From Ilyomonas sp965247435 (GTDB lineage: Bacteria; Bacteroidota; Bacteroidia; Chitinophagales; Chitinophagaceae), in assembly GCA_965247435.1 (NCBI GenBank), contig OZ252019.1, positions 930,001-994,000 on the forward strand: a stretch of DNA of 64,000 nt, read 5' to 3'. The notes beneath the pieces were generated by a model. It was not told where the DNA came from and searched no databases. It worked only from the letters and a program-made list of their open reading frames with translations. Below are positions 46,659 to 55,189 of this stretch, piece by piece. A program made the translations under genes and the position numbers. Positions within the stretch are counted from its first letter, which is position 1; each line of letters starts with the position of its first letter.

Positions 46659-46876
46659 ACCTCAAATTCTTCATTAGTCGTAATGTTGAAGTCTTCTGAC
46701 ATAAAATAACGTTCCTTCTTTAAAATGCCTAATTTTCTTTGCTGTAGCTGTTCTTCCTTTGGCACGAGTCAGGCTTTAATCTCCCTTTTTTTGCCATAAG
46801 TAATACCTATCATTTCGCCTTTTTCCACGCTTTTCAACGCTTCGGAAAAATGGGTTTTAAATTCTCCTACACTCAT
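46655..46876 (-). pseudogene. Phd/YefM-like antitoxin frame broken by an in-frame TGA
   Basis: From the ATG at 46876, 73 codons read MSVGEFKTHFSEALKSVEKG, then EMIGITYGKKREIKA, then TGA at codon 36 (46771-46769), then in the same frame LVPKEEQLQQRKLGILKKE..FMSEDFNITTNEEFEV and a stop overlapping the toxin start. Both halves match the Phd/YefM antitoxin plan: DNA-binding N-terminus and toxin-binding C-terminus ending in ITTNEEF. So a single nonsense mutation (or sequencing error) splits an otherwise intact gene. A GTG at codon 38 could restart translation and give a C-terminal fragment. Confidence 0.82.
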
Positions 46877-46900
46877 TGTTTTTATAAATAATTATTTATT

Positions 46901-46932
46901 CAAAAGTAAGTTTTGGTTGTCAGGTTGTCAAA
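46901..46932 (-). promoter_or_regulatory. Promoter of the antitoxin-toxin operon
   Basis: On the minus strand: TTTG (46932-46929), 20-base spacer, TACTTTTG (46908-46901), an exact TTTG / TAnnTTTG promoter. The antitoxin ATG lies 25 bases downstream. An intact promoter means the broken operon can still be transcribed. Confidence 0.7.
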
Positions 46933-46982
46933 TGAAAGCAATCATTAACAGCGGTAGCAAAAAGCCTGATCATCTTATAAAT

Positions 46983-47013
46983 AAAAAAGCCCTTCCTTGC
47001 CGGAAGCGCTTTG
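46983..47013 (-). terminator. Terminator after the TonB-dependent receptor gene
   Basis: Minus strand reads AAGCGCTTCC-GGCAA-GGAAGGGCTT and then TTTT; stem of nine pairs with one mismatch. It lies 23 bases past the receptor stop at 47034. Confidence 0.75.
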
Positions 47014-47033
47014 TAAGTGAAGTCAGAACGAAG

Positions 47034-49874
47034 TTATAATACATTAAACCCAAGGCTCAGGTAGTACAAACCGCCAACATACGGGTTGCCAAATGCATTG
47101 CGGTAGTAGTGGTTGGTAAGATTGGTAGCGCCCAGTTTAATCATGCTTTTCGCTTTTACAAGCTTATAGCTAACCTGCGCATCCAGCGTGCCGAATGCGG
47201 GGATAGTGCCGGTGCCAAAAGTGCCCTGCCAATACACTTTATCCTGCCACTTGTAAATCACGTTAAAGCCTAAGCCTTTATATAAATCGTTGTTGGAAAA
47301 GCCAACATTATAGCGGGTTTTAGGCGTATTGAAAAAGGTTATCAATCCGGAAGGAACATCATGTAACTGATCGGTATAAACATTGGCGCTTACAATATAT
47401 TTTTGAGTAAGCTGGTACTCAAAACCTATTCCCCAGCCATTCGCCTTTACGGGCGTAGGGCTGTTGGTAACAAAGGAAAAATTAGTGGAAGTAAAAGGAC
47501 TGGCCAGTTCTGGTATAGAAGTGGCAAGGCTGTCGCTCTTGCCTCTCGCTACTGCTACGCGGGCGATGAAATCTTTGTATTTACTGGAATAGTAGTAGGC
47601 ATCAATCAATAATCTTTTGGCAATTACACCCCTGTAACCGATTTCAAAAGAGGCCATAGTTTCCGGTTTAACCGTTGTAAACTGGTAAGATCGCAATACT
47701 GCCGGGTTAAGTGTGCTGCGAAACGAATCAACACTCGTGGCAGTATATACGGGATTTGTATCAAAATGGTAAAATGTGCTAAAAGAAGGCAGGCCGCCAA
47801 TCAGCTTGCTGCCGGGAGAGTTAAGATTTATATACTGATCCTGGTTGTTGGGAAAGCGGTAAGCCTGCTGATAAGACAAGCGTATATTGTTATCTTTTGC
47901 TACTTCTACGGAAGCGGCGAAGCGTGGCGTAAAGCGACCTTTAAAATTCTCGTTTTTATCAAAGCGACCAGAGGCGGTAAGCTTTAAAACGTCGTTAAAC
48001 AATTGCTTTTGTAATTGAAGGTATGCGCCGTATTCACTTATTTTAATAGGCCCGGCCGTATCGGCAAAAATGGTTCCCTTAGAGTCAAGGTTATAAAGCC
48101 GGTAGCTGGCGCCTACCAATACATCCACTACTTTTATCCATTTGCTTAAATTTCCCTGCCCTTCTACTTGGTATAAGTCGGATTTATCAGCGAACTGGGC
48201 ACCGCCAAAACCAATTGGTTTCTTAACAATTGAGTCAAACGCATTTTTAAAGGCAGCACTGCCCGGCGTAAATCTACCAATGTCTGCTATAGAACGTGCA
48301 TAGGCATGCGCCTGGTCTGAGGGTGTTCCTGGTGGTGTAAGTACAGCGCCGGAGTAATTACCAATATATTCACCAAACCATTCCTGATCACTTTTCCATT
48401 TGTTATTAAGCGCCAACGTAGCGATAGTAGAAGCATACGAATCACCGGAGTTTTCCTGCGTAGTGTAAGCTCGTACAAACCAATCGTCGCTCTTAACTTC
48501 CAGGCGGTATTGACCCATGGTAAAATTCTTCAGCGAGTAGCGGTCTGCACCTGTATATACAGTTGAACCAATACCCCAGTTGCCGGTTATAGAAGCTTCC
48601 GTATTGTTGTTTAACTTATAGTATAGCCCGCCGGAAACTTTTACATTGTAAGTATTATAGTTAACCATATCTTCTTCATCATAACCCGTACGGCTCACCG
48701 ACTGAGTGCCGTATATCCTCTGCTGAAGGCCGTAATAGAAAGGCGAAACCGAAGGTGTCCCGCTTAAAAAACCTTGGGTTTGTTCAGGTGTTGGGTCAAC
48801 ACCAAATTGTTGATGAAAACCTGCAACAAATTGTTGTGTAGCCTGGTAGACTACTGCCTGCGCAAATGCGTTCATACTTGCACTCGCTTCATCGCCAAAT
48901 ACATTTACGCCATCATAGTTGGGATCAGATGTTCTGTTGCCGCTTTTTGTGTTACTTAGTACATTGTTACGGGCAAGATTTGTCTTGTCATCTGCCTGCC
49001 AGTCATCCGCTTTTATAAACTGGCTGCTGATTTTAAAAGCAAACTTGTCGGATAGCTTTTGTCCCCATCTAAAGCTGATGTCGTGATACGGGGAAGCTTT
49101 ATGCCGCGGATCGTTTATATGCATTACTCCTTCTTTTACCTGCGCGCTTAAGCCCTGGTATTTAAAAGGGTCCTTACTGGTAATTAGCAACGTGCCGTTC
49201 ATACCGCCGGAACCATACAGGGCGGATGAAGAACCCGGTAGTAATTCCATATTATCTACGTCCAGTTCGGTAAGTCCAATGATACTTCCTACAGAGAAAT
49301 TGAGCGCCGGCGCTGTATTGTCCATACCATCTACAAACTGGTTGAAGCGCAGGTTGCCGCTGCCGTTAAAGCCGCGGGTGCTGGGGGTTTTAAAGGTAAG
49401 GCTCGATGTAGTAATGTCCACCCCTTTAAGGTTGCCTAATATGTCGTAATAGGAAGTAGCCGGTGCGTTGCGGATAGTAGCCGTATTTACGCGTTCAATA
49501 GAAACCGGCGATTGCAGAATCCGCTCAGGTGTACGGCTGGCAGCTACTACTATTTCTTTTCCTAATTCATACGAAGGCGTAAGCAATATTGCAAGTGCTT
49601 CCGTACTGTTGTTGACGGTTATTTCTTTTGTGGCATAACCAACAGACGAAAAAATTAAAGTAACCGGTAACTGCTGCGAAAAGGATAATTTAAAAAAGCC
49701 TTTGGTGTCGGAGTAAGTGCCGGTGGCCGAGCCTTTTAACAACACAGAAACAGAAGATAATAATTCACTATTGGTTTCACTCTTAATGGTGCCGGATACA
49801 ACAAAAGTGTTTTGTGCCGTTAGCTTTGTTGTAATGAGTAATAAAAAAAACAGGCAAGCAGGTACTAATCTCAT
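47034..49874 (-). CDS. TonB-dependent outer-membrane receptor with carboxypeptidase-like N-domain
   Basis: 946 residues. Signal peptide MRLVPACLFFLLLITTKLTAQ, a carboxypeptidase-regulatory-like domain (about 24-110; VSGTIKSETNSELLSSVSVL, GFFKLSF, SSVGYATKEI), a plug domain (about 118-235; EIVVAASRTPERILQSPVSIERV, STRGFNGSGNLRFNQFVDGMDN, YGSGGMNGTLLITSK) and a 22-strand barrel ending YVGGLYYLSLGFNVL. It imports a nutrient or cofactor using TonB energy. No SusD-like partner gene is adjacent, so it is not a classical Sus-type glycan importer. A terminator follows at 46983. Confidence 0.93.
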   Translation of the reverse strand: MRLVPACLFFLLLITTKLTAQNTFVVSGTIKSETNSELLSSVSVLLKGSATGTYSDTKGFFKLSFSQQLPVTLIFSSVGYATKEITVNNSTEALAILLTPSYELGKEIVVAASRTPERILQSPVSIERVNTATIRNAPATSYYDILGNLKGVDITTSSLTFKTPSTRGFNGSGNLRFNQFVDGMDNTAPALNFSVGSIIGLTELDVDNMELLPGSSSALYGSGGMNGTLLITSKDPFKYQGLSAQVKEGVMHINDPRHKASPYHDISFRWGQKLSDKFAFKISSQFIKADDWQADDKTNLARNNVLSNTKSGNRTSDPNYDGVNVFGDEASASMNAFAQAVVYQATQQFVAGFHQQFGVDPTPEQTQGFLSGTPSVSPFYYGLQQRIYGTQSVSRTGYDEEDMVNYNTYNVKVSGGLYYKLNNNTEASITGNWGIGSTVYTGADRYSLKNFTMGQYRLEVKSDDWFVRAYTTQENSGDSYASTIATLALNNKWKSDQEWFGEYIGNYSGAVLTPPGTPSDQAHAYARSIADIGRFTPGSAAFKNAFDSIVKKPIGFGGAQFADKSDLYQVEGQGNLSKWIKVVDVLVGASYRLYNLDSKGTIFADTAGPIKISEYGAYLQLQKQLFNDVLKLTASGRFDKNENFKGRFTPRFAASVEVAKDNNIRLSYQQAYRFPNNQDQYINLNSPGSKLIGGLPSFSTFYHFDTNPVYTATSVDSFRSTLNPAVLRSYQFTTVKPETMASFEIGYRGVIAKRLLIDAYYYSSKYKDFIARVAVARGKSDSLATSIPELASPFTSTNFSFVTNSPTPVKANGWGIGFEYQLTQKYIVSANVYTDQLHDVPSGLITFFNTPKTRYNVGFSNNDLYKGLGFNVIYKWQDKVYWQGTFGTGTIPAFGTLDAQVSYKLVKAKSMIKLGATNLTNHYYRNAFGNPYVGGLYYLSLGFNVL

Positions 49875-50047
49875 AAATACGGGTTTATGTATGATTAAGC
49901 AAAGTAGGAATTGTTAAATTGTTTTAGCAAATTACTTAAAATTTTTATTGATTACTAATCATATTTTAAGATACCAGGCTAAAACATTGAACTTACGCTG
50001 TGTAAAACTTGGTTGCCTGCAAAATTTAAAAATGTTTCGCTGCCCTT

Positions 50048-50055
50048 TACTTTTG
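50048..50055 (+). promoter_or_regulatory. -7 box immediately before purC
   Basis: TACTTTTG, an exact TAnnTTTG match, ends four bases before the ATG at 50060. With the usual spacing transcription would start at or within the first codons, so a leaderless mRNA is expected. A weak TTTA at about 50025-50028 may serve as the -33 element (19-base spacer). Confidence 0.5.
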
Positions 50056-50059
50056 CACC

Positions 50060-50983
50060 ATGATGCAACACCAGTTTCCCAACCAGTCTGCCTTTTACAA
50101 GGGCAAAGTAAGAGACGTTTATTATATTGGCAGCGATAAACTGGTGATGATTGCCAGCAACCGCATTTCTGCCTTCGATGTAATTTTACCTAAACCCATT
50201 CCTTACAAAGGGCAAGTGCTTAACCAGGTGGCTGCTTACATGCTTAATGCTACGAAAGACATTTGTCCAAACTGGCTGCTGGCAACGCCGGCGCCCATTG
50301 CAGCAGTCGGTCAAAGGTGCGAGCCTTTTAAAATAGAAATGGTTGTCCGCGGCAACCTTACCGGTCATGCCTGGCGTACCTACAACAGCGGCAAACGCAC
50401 GCTCTGCGGCGCAGCTATGCCGGACGGTATGCAGGAAAATGATTTTTTTCCTCAACCTATAATTACGCCTTCTACCAAAGCAGCGGAAGGCCATGACGAA
50501 GACATATCGAAAGAAGAAATTATTGCTGCCGGCATTGCCACTGCCGAAGAATGGCAAACCCTTGAAACCTACGCGCTGCAACTCTTTGAGCGTGGTAAAG
50601 AGATTGCCGCAAAGCGCGGGTTGGTATTGGTTGATACCAAATATGAGTTTGGTAAAATAGGTAACGAGATATACCTGATGGATGAAGTGCACACGCCCGA
50701 TTCTTCCCGTTATTTTTATGCTGATGGCTTTGAAGAAAGGCAGGCAGCCGGCGAACGCCAGAAGCAATTGAGCAAAGAATTCGTACGCGAGTGGTTAATT
50801 GAAAATAACTTTATGGGAAAAGAAGGCCAGACCGTTCCCGATATGGATGATGAATGGGTAACCACCATCAGCAAGCGCTATATCGAGCTGTACGAAAAAG
50901 TAATCGGCGAGCCGTTTGTGCCGGTCGATATGAGCGGGGAGGAAGTGTTTGAAAGGGTGGAGACTTATCTACAAAAGCTTTAG
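50060..50983 (+). CDS. purC: Phosphoribosylaminoimidazole-succinocarboxamide synthase
   Basis: 307 residues, close to the eukaryote-type length of PurC. FYKGKVRDVYYIGSDKLVMIASNRISAFDVILP is the N-terminal signature (P-loop-like GKVRD and SNRISAFD), VVRGNLTGHAWRTY binds the nucleotide, and FPQPIITPSTKAAEGHDEDIS and LVDTKYEFGKI.NEIYLMDEVHTPDSSRYFYAD are the SAICAR motifs. It joins CAIR and aspartate with ATP in purine synthesis. The start is either ATG at 50060 or the next ATG at 50063; the -7 box just upstream suggests leaderless initiation. No other pur gene is nearby. Confidence 0.95.
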   Translation: MMQHQFPNQSAFYKGKVRDVYYIGSDKLVMIASNRISAFDVILPKPIPYKGQVLNQVAAYMLNATKDICPNWLLATPAPIAAVGQRCEPFKIEMVVRGNLTGHAWRTYNSGKRTLCGAAMPDGMQENDFFPQPIITPSTKAAEGHDEDISKEEIIAAGIATAEEWQTLETYALQLFERGKEIAAKRGLVLVDTKYEFGKIGNEIYLMDEVHTPDSSRYFYADGFEERQAAGERQKQLSKEFVREWLIENNFMGKEGQTVPDMDDEWVTTISKRYIELYEKVIGEPFVPVDMSGEEVFERVETYLQKL

Positions 50984-50989
50984 TTTTTA

Positions 50990-51015
50990 GGTACCGGTTA
51001 CTGGTTACCGGTACC
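50990..51015. terminator. 9-bp palindrome between convergent purC and trhO
   Basis: GGTACCGGT (50990-50998) and ACCGGTACC (51007-51015) are exact reverse complements around eight bases. The hairpin starts seven bases after the purC stop and covers the last codons of trhO. It may act as a shared end signal, although T-runs are short. Confidence 0.5.
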
Positions 51016-52053
51016 TGGCAATTGCCTTTCCAACTTTGGTCTCAATCTTACCTTCGATTTGTTAAAAATATTTTGCCCTTTGTCAATTCCTTGGCGTAAT
51101 TCTTTTTGCCGCTCTATGGGCAAATGAATGGTGTCTTTACATTCAATGCTGCAGCAGCCTGCATACTGTTCTGCACACTCCGGGCATTGAATAAACAGTA
51201 AGTGGCAGCCGTTGTTTTTACAATTGGTATGCGCATCGCAGGGCTTGCCGCACTGGTGGCAGTGCGCAATTACATCCGCTGTAACCCGCTCGCCGAGGCG
51301 GTTATCGAACACAAAATTTTTACCAACGAAATTACTCGGCAAACCTTGCTCCTTCGCTTCTTTAGCATAATTGATTATGCCTCCTTCCAGATGAAACACA
51401 TTTTTAAATCCTTTGTGCAGTAAGTAAGCGCTGGCTTTTTCGCATCGGATGCCGCCGGTGCAGTACATAATAATGTTGTCTTCTTCCTTTCCCTTCAACA
51501 TATCTGCTGCCATGGGCAACTGGTCCCGGAAGGTATCGGAAGGCACTTCCAGCGCATTGGTAAAATGGCCTACCTCGTACTCGTAATGGTTGCGCATGTC
51601 CACAACCGTTGTGCCTTGCTGCTGCATCAGCATATTCATCTGCGTCGCATTCACATACCTGCCTTTCTGCTGCATAGAAAACGTATCGTCCGTTATGCCG
51701 TCGGCAACAATTTTGTCGCGCACTTTTATTTTAAGCACCCAGAAAGATTTGCCATCATCCACCGCAATATTCAACCGTATGCCGTTTAAGGGTTCGATGG
51801 AATACAAATAGTTTCTGAATGCTTCAAAGCTGCTTTGCGGAACGCTTACCTGTGCATTAATGCCTTCTTTTGCTATATATATACGGCCGAATACTTTAAA
51901 GGTTTCCAATTGTTCATACAGCTCATTACGGAAGGCCAGTGGATTTTCTATTTCAAAATAATGGTAAAAGCTAAGCGTGGTACGCTTTTCCGCCTCTTCG
52001 TATAAACGCTTTTTAAGTTCTTCCGCAGAAACGCGGTTGTGTAATACTGCCAT
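50998..52053 (-). CDS. trhO: tRNA uridine(34) hydroxylase TrhO (rhodanese-family)
   Basis: 351 residues. An N-terminal UPF0176 acylphosphatase-like domain (FYHYFEIENPLAFRNELYEQLETFKVFGRIYIAKEGINAQVSV), then a rhodanese domain with the active-site loop MYCTGGIRCEKASAYL (Cys about 185-190) and GGIINYAKE, then a Cys-rich, probably zinc-binding tail (CHQCGKPCDAHTNCKNNGCH, CPECAEQYAGCCSIEC). It hydroxylates uridine at the tRNA wobble position using oxygen. The last residues PGTGNQ are encoded inside a palindrome shared with the end of purC. Confidence 0.94.
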   Translation of the reverse strand: MAVLHNRVSAEELKKRLYEEAEKRTTLSFYHYFEIENPLAFRNELYEQLETFKVFGRIYIAKEGINAQVSVPQSSFEAFRNYLYSIEPLNGIRLNIAVDDGKSFWVLKIKVRDKIVADGITDDTFSMQQKGRYVNATQMNMLMQQQGTTVVDMRNHYEYEVGHFTNALEVPSDTFRDQLPMAADMLKGKEEDNIIMYCTGGIRCEKASAYLLHKGFKNVFHLEGGIINYAKEAKEQGLPSNFVGKNFVFDNRLGERVTADVIAHCHQCGKPCDAHTNCKNNGCHLLFIQCPECAEQYAGCCSIECKDTIHLPIERQKELRQGIDKGQNIFNKSKVRLRPKLERQLPGTGNQ

Positions 52054-52188
52054 AACTATTTAGTTTCAAACAACGTGCAAGGGATATCGCCAATGTGCTA
52101 TTCTACAATACTGATCCGCTTGCAGGGCAGACAAAATTAATTGGCGGCGAAGATAATTTATAGCTGCAAAACAGTATGATTTCTATAG

Positions 52189-54672
52189 TTAATCTTCTTT
52201 TTTACTGCTCAGCAGGCCAAGTGCCGAAAAGGTGATGCCGCTGGTATTGTGGCCTTTCGGCTCATACGTTTGGATGAAGTCGAACCGGAATATTTTAAGA
52301 ATATTCTCTATGGAAAGAAAGTATTCAAAGTACTGCCGGTCTTTAAGGTACAGCGCATTACCACCGGCCACAAAAAACCAGTTCCATCTTTTCAGCACCG
52401 GAATTTTACTGCTTATTAATCCGTTAAAATGATACTCCGCATGTGCTTCCGTATAAAAGGTTTCTTTATTGCCAAAGCCATAGAAGGGCAACAACTGAAA
52501 GCTGTTTAAATAGTCTGTTGCAAGAAAGCTCCGGTTGCCGGTAAAGTACTGGTAGTCGGGCAGGAATACGCTTTTACGGTTAAGAAAGCCGCCGCTTACA
52601 AGGCGGTAATTTAGTTTGCCTGCCAGTTTCAAATCAAGGTTGCCGGTTACGCTGGCGGCCCATTTCGTATAATTTACATCACTCCCGCCTAATGTATGTA
52701 TGCCTTGTGTAAGCGACAAGCCAAATGTAGGATAAGATGACCCGATATTTATTTTGCCCGAAGGCAGTTCTATGTACTTTGCGCCCGGCTGCCACTCCAT
52801 ACTAATAGATGCAACCGCTGCCTGGTGCGGCCGGAAATTGGAGTCGCCAACCTCGGTCGGGTAGTTTGGCGTGAACGGCCTGCCCTTTACATCGCGGATT
52901 ACAAAGTCTGTGGTATTATTAAGCGGAAGCCGGTCCTGAAATTCCGCGCCGGCGGTTACATTAATACCATCGCCAAATCCTCTGGTATAAGCCACTTTGC
53001 CAAAATTGGCTTCATAAATCTTCAGGTAATTTCTTTTAAAAAACAAAGTGCCGATACTGTTGTTGAAAGAAGTAACCGGTTGGTTGTTATTAAACTGCAG
53101 CACTCTCTTACCACCCGAAAAATACAAGGAGCTCAGATAATGCCTGCCCCAGGTGTAGGTGCCGGAAAGGTGCGCATTAAAATGCGTGTTGTAAAAGCCA
53201 TAGCGCAGGGTAGGGCTAATAAATAAAGACTTTCTGCCGGTGCCCCAGCGCTTCGTAATGTCGGGTGAAAAGATAATATTCGTGCCTTCTACGGTGTTGT
53301 AGTTAACCACATAAATGAGCGGATCAAAATAATAAGTAAGCTTTTCTTTGGTGTGAATCAACGTTTGCCCGGTGAGCAGCAGGGGCACTATTTTGGGTTT
53401 GTTTTTCGCTTTGTCGGCAGAATCAATGTAGATCGGGTTTTGTCTGATAATTTCCAGGCTATCCTTTATTTTATAGTCCTGTATTTCTATTGGCTGCAGC
53501 GGCACCGGCCGGATCGTATCCCAGTATTGCACCGGTTTTTTATTGGAGCTATCTGGGTATTTAATAATGGTATTGCCAAAAAAATGTTTATCAAAATCTG
53601 GAGCCAGATTGTAGTTGCTATATACCTGCACAAAATCGCCATAACCGGCAAAACCAAACAGGTTCATAGACGGATAAATTACCTGTTGTTTTACCAGCCA
53701 GGTATTCTTGAACGGTACATATTGCTGGTCAATTTTCAAGGTATCTAAAAACTGCATCTGTGCATCTTTAAGCACGGATAGCTGCACACTGTAAATACGC
53801 CAGCTATCTTCGATAATGTTGATATAGCCATCAAACAACGGCTCGTATTTCCGCTTTGGAATCACACGGATATGGTTTATCATCAGGCCGTTATCATAAA
53901 AGGTTCCGTTTAATTTATAGTTGTAGAAGTTCAGTGCATTCGCCGCGATAGGCGATACGAAGCCGCGCGGATTCAGGTTATCCCCAATCCTGATGTTGTT
54001 GCTGTAAAAAGAAATGATTTGCGGAAAGCTCAGCCCGAAGCCGTTGCTGTTGCCGCTTACGCGCGTTGATAACACTTCTACTTTTTCTTTATCGGGCCGC
54101 TGCAGCGAATAACGGGCAACTGTTTCGGATAAAAAGAGCGTTTGGTTTTGTGCCGTATCGCCGCCGGGCAGATCCACCTTCTGGCCAAGAAAACGCTGCG
54201 GGTGACTGCGCAACTGCAGCCTGCCTTTTATATACACATCGCACTGCAATGCCCTTACCTCATGCGCGTATTCCGCACGCTTTTTTATCGCTTTGCGGAT
54301 GATTGCATAAGCCGGGTTTTCTCCGCCTGAGTGAACCACAACTGTTGAAAGGTTGTACTGCTGCAGCGGAAGATTGATGTTGATATGTACATCGTTGTTT
54401 CCAACCGTAACTTCTATTTCGCTTGAAAAATATCCGATGTGCTGGCAAACCAATGTGTACCTGCCGGGTTGTACCTGTATGCTGAAAATGCCTTCGCCAT
54501 TGGCGGATACCCCGATGGAAGTGCCTTTAATAAGCACCGAAGAAAAGGGCAGCGGCTGGTACATTTCCCCTGTAATATGACCCGTAATTTTTTGTGCAGA
54601 AGCTGCAATGGCCGGTAAAATAAAAAATAGAAAGAGAACAGTGTTTTTTAAAAAAAAGTGCTTCATAATCAT
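52189..54672 (-). CDS. DUF5686 outer-membrane protein with carboxypeptidase-like N-domain
   Basis: 827 residues. Signal peptide (KHFFLKNTVLFLFFILPAIAASAQ), a carboxypeptidase-regulatory-like domain (ITGHITGEMYQPLPFSSVLI, GIFSIQVQPGRYTLVCQHIGY, about 28-112), then the DUF5686 body (GGENPAYAIIRKAIKKRAEYAHEV, CDVYIKGRLQLRS), ending in strongly alternating strands typical of a beta-barrel (FYTEAHAEYHFNGLISSKIPVLKRWNW). The family is Bacteroidota-specific, probably in the outer membrane; function unknown. A second ATG at 54666 is an equally good start. Not obviously co-transcribed with its neighbours. Confidence 0.9.
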   Translation of the reverse strand: MIMKHFFLKNTVLFLFFILPAIAASAQKITGHITGEMYQPLPFSSVLIKGTSIGVSANGEGIFSIQVQPGRYTLVCQHIGYFSSEIEVTVGNNDVHININLPLQQYNLSTVVVHSGGENPAYAIIRKAIKKRAEYAHEVRALQCDVYIKGRLQLRSHPQRFLGQKVDLPGGDTAQNQTLFLSETVARYSLQRPDKEKVEVLSTRVSGNSNGFGLSFPQIISFYSNNIRIGDNLNPRGFVSPIAANALNFYNYKLNGTFYDNGLMINHIRVIPKRKYEPLFDGYINIIEDSWRIYSVQLSVLKDAQMQFLDTLKIDQQYVPFKNTWLVKQQVIYPSMNLFGFAGYGDFVQVYSNYNLAPDFDKHFFGNTIIKYPDSSNKKPVQYWDTIRPVPLQPIEIQDYKIKDSLEIIRQNPIYIDSADKAKNKPKIVPLLLTGQTLIHTKEKLTYYFDPLIYVVNYNTVEGTNIIFSPDITKRWGTGRKSLFISPTLRYGFYNTHFNAHLSGTYTWGRHYLSSLYFSGGKRVLQFNNNQPVTSFNNSIGTLFFKRNYLKIYEANFGKVAYTRGFGDGINVTAGAEFQDRLPLNNTTDFVIRDVKGRPFTPNYPTEVGDSNFRPHQAAVASISMEWQPGAKYIELPSGKINIGSSYPTFGLSLTQGIHTLGGSDVNYTKWAASVTGNLDLKLAGKLNYRLVSGGFLNRKSVFLPDYQYFTGNRSFLATDYLNSFQLLPFYGFGNKETFYTEAHAEYHFNGLISSKIPVLKRWNWFFVAGGNALYLKDRQYFEYFLSIENILKIFRFDFIQTYEPKGHNTSGITFSALGLLSSKKED

Positions 54673-54840
54673 CGCTGCAGTAAGGAGGCAAAAGTAATTG
54701 TATTATGTTACGGGCTGCAGATAACCTGTTACCTGTTTGAGCTGTTTAATTGTAAGATTACAAGCGTACACAAACAATACAAGCTTACCTTTTTATCGCA
54801 TCAATCCCAACAATCACCCTAAATCTCTGTTCAGACCTTT

Positions 54841-55179
54841 TTATCTTCTTATATAGCTGCCGCTTAATGCCGCTAAGCCCGACAGCAGTCCGCCAAGGAG
54901 CGCTGTAGTAATAATTAATGCAATATACGAGCCGCCAAAAGGCAAGATCTGCGCCACTTTGGAGGAAAGGATGTGGTTGTTTAGGCTGTCTAAAACAGCA
55001 GCGTATATACCCCATAGGAGCAGCAAACCTGCAAAGCCCGCCCCGAAAGCTTTCCAGGGTTTTTGAATAATTACCGCAGCAATTATGCAGGAACTGATAG
55101 CAAAAGACCACCAGGGTAGAACCAGCGGCAGCAGGTAGCCAAAAACAGCAGTTACTACTAATGCAAAAATGAACTTCAT
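54841..55179 (-). CDS. Small four-helix membrane protein of unknown function
   Basis: 112 residues, almost all hydrophobic: segments FIFALVVTAVFGYLLPLVL, WWSFAISSCIIAAVII, AFGAGFAGLLLLWGIYAAVL and YIALIITTALLGGLLSGLAAL. No conserved catalytic motif is visible. It starts ten bases after the penicillin acylase gene ends, so the two are very likely co-transcribed. Confidence 0.8.
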   Translation of the reverse strand: MKFIFALVVTAVFGYLLPLVLPWWSFAISSCIIAAVIIQKPWKAFGAGFAGLLLLWGIYAAVLDSLNNHILSSKVAQILPFGGSYIALIITTALLGGLLSGLAALSGSYIRR

Positions 55180-55189
55180 AGCACAGGAT

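Noticed and set aside
47034..49874. SusC-type glycan importer
   Set aside because: No SusD-like lipoprotein gene lies next to it, and the plug/N-domain fits TonB receptors in general.
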